From positions 99,967-163,966 of the forward strand of contig JAECUM010000861.1 in NCBI GenBank assembly GCA_016617855.1: a stretch of DNA of 64,000 nucleotides, read 5' to 3'. How positions within the stretch are numbered: position 1 is the stretch's first letter; the number at the start of each line of letters is the position of its first letter. Made by a program: the position numbers and the translations under genes. Below the pieces are notes generated by a model that had not been told where the DNA came from, made no database searches, and saw nothing but the letters and a program-made list of their open reading frames with translations. Shown piece by piece: positions 59,403 to 64,000 of the stretch. The DNA comes from Megalonaias nervosa. Its lineage: Eukaryota > Mollusca > Bivalvia > Unionida > Unionidae.

Positions 59403-59419
59403 CTTTATTCACTGAGTTC

Positions 59420-59660
59420 GTATTCAAGGTCCATATGTCAATTTTCAGGAATAAACTTTTGCATGTATATAATCTCAGTGCATTTAAAAAGACATTACTA
59501 CTAATTGTAACTCGATCATATAGTTCATTTACCCATCTTGATACTTCAAAGCTCAAACACAATTTCGACTTATGAATAGCAAAACAGATTTTTCAATGAC
59601 ATTATGTTTATCGCTATCTACAGAGACATTCAGAACACGTTATAGAAGTCTTTGAAATCT

Positions 59661-59701
<41 letters not shown>

Positions 59702-60085
59702 TTACAAGTCATTTCAACCCTTGACCTAAGTAAGCACAGCTGGTTGTCTAACTTCTGACTAAAGTCACTCCTGCTGTTCCCATCAACGTCCATGCTGCGA
59801 ATAATACACCAACAATGTCCGCCACACAACCTATTTGTATGCGATACGCGATTAACACACCATCGAGTCCTAGTTTAATATTCTATTAAAATTGTAATGG
59901 AGTCAGCCGTAAACGTAAGGCAATTGCCAGTGTTATCGGAATTATTCAAATCCTTTTAGCTGATTTTAAACATTAAATATGGAAAGGAAAATGTCTGTTA
60001 TAGGTATAAAATGTTTATTACCTTTTGATCAAAGACTACCGACCAGTTGTCTACTACTCAGTCTATAGCTATATTTTTTAAAATT
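59420..60085. other. Intergenic, no gene seen
   Basis: Holds a (CA)n microsatellite at 59662-59699 (about nineteen units); otherwise nothing recognised. Confidence 0.5.
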
Positions 60086-60089
60086 ACTA

Positions 60090-60170
60090 ACGCGTGGAGC
60101 CACTGTTAGAGAGGGGCCCGATTTGGCTAGATCGGTTCAATCGCCCCAAGGCCGGCCCTATGTGTAAGAT
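60090..60170 (-). repeat. Fragment of a GC-rich foldback-type element
   Basis: On the minus strand AGGGCCGGCCTTGGGGCGATT and AAATCGGGCCCCTCTC. The word composition resembles the arms of the element at 29882-30056, but only one arm is present. Confidence 0.4.
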
Positions 60171-60667
60171 TAAATTACTAGTGTATACTATGCAAATAAT
60201 GAACTTCAGATATATAAAAAAATGTAAATTAGTTTCTAAAACATCACATATTTTCTTCTTCTTATGTACTGTACTGTACACATACACAGTTATTAGACAT
60301 AAATTAGTGATTTGATCAGTATAAAGCTAGATTGATGAATTAGTTGATGAGGAACCTTTATAATGACAATTCAGATCGAAATGGAAAGGATTAAGATGTG
60401 CAAATGAAACGTTCTCTTAACATATTAGCATTATAAATGTATTGGCGAAAGTCAATGGAAGAAATTTTCATGAAATATATACGTATATAATTATCCTAGC
60501 TATAGTATCGTGGATACCGGTTGGTACATTAGAGTATATTACAATACAACACGGTGTTCTGTGTTTGTAAAATTGAAGGTCTGATAATGTTGCGATAAGT
60601 AAAGAACTGTCCAAAGTTTTATATGGCTTAACAAAGAGCAATTTAAAATAGGTTTCATCGTGAGTTA

Positions 60668-60850
60668 GAAGCAGCGGTGACTCAGTCGTGAGCGTGCTGG
60701 ACTGACCAAGCAAAAGAGTGCGAGTTTGAATGTTGTCCAGGTCAGCTCTGGTCTGCCGCCGTGTCCCAGGGCACGGCACTTTACTTCAATTGTCTCGAGA
60801 CGAATTAAGATTTCGTGTGTTAATATGGTTTTAAACATCAGTCAAGTAAC
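60668..60850 (+). repeat. tRNA-derived SINE, type 2
   Basis: A-box region GGTGACTCAGTCGTGAGCGTG, B-box-like GAGTTTGAATG, and tail CCCAGGGCACGGCACTTTAC..CAATTGTC. It ends in the CT microsatellite that abuts the LTR. Confidence 0.65.
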
Positions 60851-60854
60851 GGTC

Positions 60855-60858
<4 letters not shown>

Positions 60859-60909
<51 letters not shown>
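60859..60909. repeat. (CT)n microsatellite
   Basis: About 25 uninterrupted units between the SINE tail and the LTR. Confidence 0.97.
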
Positions 60910-60911
<2 letters not shown>

Positions 60912-60917
60912 CGACTA

Positions 60918-61838
60918 TGTGGTCTTAAAATGAGTAAGAGAAAAGAGTAAGAAGCAACAAGCTTTGTAAAATTCAATAAATGATTTACTTCCCAAGAATA
61001 CAAGGCGAAAATGCTAAAAAGGAACTTACGGTATTGCGAATTAAATCCCAAATCACCCTAGAATTACAGAACACAAGCCCCAATAATTAAAGTTCTGAAT
61101 AACCTTTAGTGGAAATCCAGATTAAATCCAGTTGAATGTGTTGATGTACCTGTGGTGACCCGTGTCGTGTTGATGTATCAACGGTCTTTTGTGGGATAAC
61201 AATAAGATAATCCAATAATATATCCTTATTTGAAATTTTAATATAAATCCAAGTCTCTGTTTCCAAGAGTTATTATTTCAAGAGCACTCTGTATTTCCAG
61301 AGAAGAATTAGTCGAATTAAAGGATTAGAAGAAATAAATTCCAGCTGAAATTAATTACTGGACACAACATAATATAACTGATTCTTCCTCAAGATCATAT
61401 AGCACGAAGGAATAATTTTTCCAGTAACAATATTATATAGTCTATAGTCTTCTGCCTGACCTCAGGTCATAATTAAGATTTTCTAATAGAACAAAAAACA
61501 CCTAATTGAAAATAACCTTCTGGAAGGTTCGTAATATTTACAAAATAAAATCTTAGTTATATTTAGAAGTCTGTTACTAAAATTATAATATAAAATGCGT
61601 AGTAAATAACAGGTAGACCGGGCAATTCATAAGAAATTTAAAAAGTTCAAGACTCAGATTGAGATAAACATGTTTACTAAAAAGCCAAAATAAAAAATTC
61701 AGGCCAGGTAGAAAACGAATCTAATTTTGGACAAGGTCAAGTCCTACATACAATGTCACATATCAATACCATATAATTAAATAAAAACATAACTAAAAAA
61801 ACTAACTAACAAACAATGTAAATTAATCATACTTAACA
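60918..61838 (-). mobile_element. 3' LTR of a Gmr1-like LTR retrotransposon
   Basis: On the minus strand the LTR begins TGTTAAGTATG directly after a polypurine tract. A likely end CTTAAGACCACA at 60918 would give about 920 bp with TG...CA termini. The inner edge is well supported by the polypurine tract; the outer edge is a guess because the 5' LTR is outside the window. Confidence 0.55.
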
Positions 61839-61849
61839 CCTCCCCTCAT
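61839..61849 (-). promoter_or_regulatory. Polypurine tract of the LTR retrotransposon
   Basis: TGAGGGGAGG on the minus strand immediately precedes the TG that starts the LTR; it primes plus-strand DNA synthesis in this class. Confidence 0.7.
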
Positions 61850-61966
61850 AAAGTAAAAGAAAGATTTAAGAAATAAACCTATTAGTCAAATGTACAGTTG
61901 ATTAAAGTTGACATAAGATGAAATCTTATGAATAACACAAAGTATATATGAAGCAATATAATATTT

Positions 61967-62450
61967 CTATACAGGCCAAAGTGCATCGGCTATTAAATTG
62001 TCTTTTCCCTTTACGTGCCTGATATCAATATTGAATTCCTGCAACAGCAAACTCAACCTTAATAATATCTGATTTTTGTATTTCATTTTGCCAATGAAAG
62101 TAAGGGGGTTGTGATCACTAAGCCCAATCATTGGAGAAGGAGCTGAACTAATATACACTTCAAAGTTTTGCAATGCCAATATCAAAGCCTAATATTCCTT
62201 CTCGATTGTGGAATAATTTCTCCGGTGCTTCGTTAATTTCTTAGCACAATAGACTTGTCTTCTTGAATCAATACTCCGCCAGCCTCAATATTAGTTGCAT
62301 CAGCAGACATTAAAATAATTGACTGAAATTTGGAGCTGAAGGAACTGGCGCACTATTAAGTATGGCATTCAACTTATCAAAAGCCTTCTGACATTTTTGA
62401 GACTAATAAAACTTGGATTTCTTGCTCAATAAATTTGTCAGGGGTCAACA
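61967..62450 (-). pseudogene. LTR retrotransposon RNase H domain, degenerate
   Basis: On the minus strand pieces occur in order: the RT-RH connection (LLSKKSKF near 62430; KCQKAFDKLNAILNSAPVPS), the first RNase H strand (SADATNIEAGGVL), then LQNFEVYISSAP, SDHNPLTFIGK and the terminal HVKGKDNLIADAL ending in a stop at 61967. Frame changes near 62200 and 62310 break it. After the RNase H there is only about 120 bp to the polypurine tract, so no integrase follows, unlike ordinary Ty3/gypsy elements. Confidence 0.85.
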
Positions 62451-62531
62451 ATTATTGAAAAACTGGAACAAATAGTATCCAGCCATACCCCAAAATCGCA
62501 TCAGTTGCTTTCTACTTATAGGCACAGGGAA

Positions 62532-63290
62532 TTAAGAGATAGCCTTGACCTTAGCATCTATAAGTTTATCTTGTCCATGTCCCAGGATATGTCCTTGAAA
62601 TGCAATACATTCACAACAAAATTCACTAACAGATAAATTAATTGTCAAATTTGCGTCAGTGAGTCTTTCAAAGAATTTCCGAATTGTCGCTAAGTGATCT
62701 TCCCAAGTTTCCCTGTAGATGATGACGTCATCGACGTAAGCATCACAATTATCTAGACGAGATGTAATTATGTTCATTAAACGTTAAAAAGTACAAGGCG
62801 AACCTTTCATCCCAAATGGCATACTTTATATTGATAAAGTCCATCTGGATTCACGAATGTCGAAATTTCCTTTGCCCTTTTCGTCAGTGGAATTTACCTG
62901 AATCCCTTTTGAAGGTTAAAATTGGTGACATTTTTGCATTTCCGATTTTATCAATGCAGTCACAAATTCTTCGCAATGGAAATCAATCTGTTTTGGTCAC
63001 ATGTTCACCTTTCTATAGTCTGTGCACATGCGGAAAGTATTGTCTGGTTTCGGTACAAGTATACATGGTGAACTCCAGTTACTTTTATTCGATTTTATGA
63101 AATAATTGTCAAGCAAATATTGAATTTCTTTTTCAAACATTCCTGTTTAAGAGGATTCATCCTGTACGGATGCTGTTTCACAGGTGTGGAATATACAATT
63201 TCAACATCATGGTATATTTTATTTGTTCTTGTAGGAACATCTGGAAACAAATGCTCATATTCAGGTAACAGCTATTGTAGTTCATTATCT
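62532..63290 (-). pseudogene. LTR retrotransposon reverse transcriptase, degenerate
   Basis: Minus-strand pieces in order: YEHLFPDVPTRTNKIYHDVE and HPYRMNPLKQECLKK (63290-63140), WSSPCILVPKPDNTFRMCTD (about 63075-63000), diverged middle segments, then the catalytic box AYVDDVIIY (YVDD at 62727-62738), LTDANLTINLSVSEF and GHILGHGQDKLIDAKVKAIS. Many frameshifts interrupt it. It is the Ty3/gypsy type of RT. It is followed by RNase H and preceded by the integrase remnant, the order seen in Gmr1-like elements. Confidence 0.88.
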
Positions 63291-63479
63291 TCTTGTTGCT
63301 GCGGATGTGAAAGTTTCTGTTCCAGATTTTTCATAATTTCTGAATTCTGAAGACAGGTGACACCAAAGGCATTACAGTCCGATTGCATTCCACTGTTTAA
63401 ATCCTCAATGTGTGGGAGAGGTACAACTAAATTTATTGCATGATTAACCTGGCTATCTCCATGAACATACATACTCCTT

Positions 63480-64000
63480 TAATATTTTTACATCACAGGA
63501 GTACTAATATTGTAATTAAACTTGCTCATTTTCTTCCTACCTTTGTGAGGACAATAATACCTAATCTGAAGAAAATTTTGAAGAATGAGCAAGGGAGAGA
63601 GAACCCTATCACCAGACTGAAAAGTCCTCTCCATGTTAATTCTGTCTTACCTTAATTTCATTTTTGATTTGAATGGCTGGATGCTTAATTCATGCATAAC
63701 TTGCTGGAAAATTCCAGGCATTAAATTTGACCCTTGATCAGATAGATAGATAGATTTGGTCTTAGGTAAGTGACCGACACAATCTACCATTATTCTGCTA
63801 AATGGTTCCTCAAATCCAGGAATAGGTTGTAGATGAGCCTTAGGTATCTTCTGATTGGGTTTTCCTACCGTTTTACAAGTATGACAAGATCTACAGTATT
63901 TACAAACATCACTTTTAATTTCTGGCCAATAAAAGTGATTCAAGAGATTGTCATGCTTCTTATAGATCCCTAAATAAGAAGCCAGAGGAGTTTCATGGGA
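63480..64000 (-). pseudogene. LTR retrotransposon integrase, degenerate and internally deleted
   Basis: On the minus strand from 64000: an HHCC-type zinc finger (HFYWPEIKSDVCKYCRSCHT), then the first catalytic aspartate in MVDCVGHLPKTKS. A junction that has lost about 40 residues follows, then the second catalytic aspartate in SDQGSNLMPGIFQQVMHEL. The part with the third catalytic acid is missing. A decayed C-terminal part (RVLSLLLILQ, KFNYNISTP) runs to about 63480, and a linker (HGDSQVNHAINLV) leads to the RT. Integrase normally joins the element's DNA to the host; this one cannot. The polyprotein upstream (gag, protease) is outside the window. Confidence 0.85.

Noticed and set aside
59170..59575. 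Frames with poly-Tyr or poly-Ile
   Set aside because: Translations of the (ATT)n array at 59343; only the 29 codons up to the donor at 59289 are kept as a weak candidate.
62532..63943. Two separate gypsy insertions explaining integrase before RT
   Set aside because: A continuous linker links the decayed integrase end to the RT start, and there is no room for integrase after RNase H, so the Gmr1-like order is simpler; kept as the refuting alternative.

Overview
This is an AT-rich, repeat-laden stretch of an animal genome. There is no bacterial or viral gene layout, and real coding sequence is sparse. The one host gene I can name with confidence is a storkhead-box (STOX1/STOX2, fly knockout family) gene on the minus strand. 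Its first coding exon lies at 56393-56810 and its second, which carries the winged-helix DNA-binding domain, at 5081-5311. Splice sites, phase and family alignment agree, so about 51 kb of the window (5312-56392) is intron 1. Positions 1-5080 belong to intron 2, and the next exon lies beyond the left edge. The repeat content suggests a marine invertebrate, most likely a lophotrochozoan such as a mollusc: tRNA-derived SINEs of a kind I associate with molluscan genomes, hAT and Tigger remains, a Gmr1-type LTR element and many ACATGTAC-like words. That assignment is inference.

The intron is a graveyard of mobile elements. A complete pogo/Tigger-type DNA transposon with TA target duplication occupies 44569-47445, and its transposase gene is broken by five lesions. 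At least fifteen copies of a palindromic MITE are scattered over 5-52 kb. Their terminal inverted repeats nearly match those of the Tigger element, so the Tigger family probably moved them. Each full MITE is two related hairpins in tandem. Other residents are a dead LINE reverse transcriptase (5760-7250), hAT transposase remnants (1440-2265, 2914-3195), several foldback elements (one with a perfect 10-bp target duplication), three kinds of tRNA-like SINE, satellite-like tandem arrays in opposite orientations (15480-16090, 28640-29860), two unnamed dispersed families, and many microsatellites.

Three segments look coding but are not recognised: a broken minus-strand remnant at 43297-44440, a 165-codon minus-strand frame over a 22-bp minisatellite at 32618-33115, and short divergent frames flanking a CpG-rich, CCAAT-containing segment at 58740-59290.

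Upstream of the storkhead gene the sequence passes through microsatellites and a polypyrimidine tract. It then reaches a degenerate minus-strand LTR retrotransposon (about 60918 to beyond 64000) with the unusual pol order integrase, reverse transcriptase, RNase H, as in Gmr1-like Ty3/gypsy elements. Its gag and 5' LTR lie outside the window.
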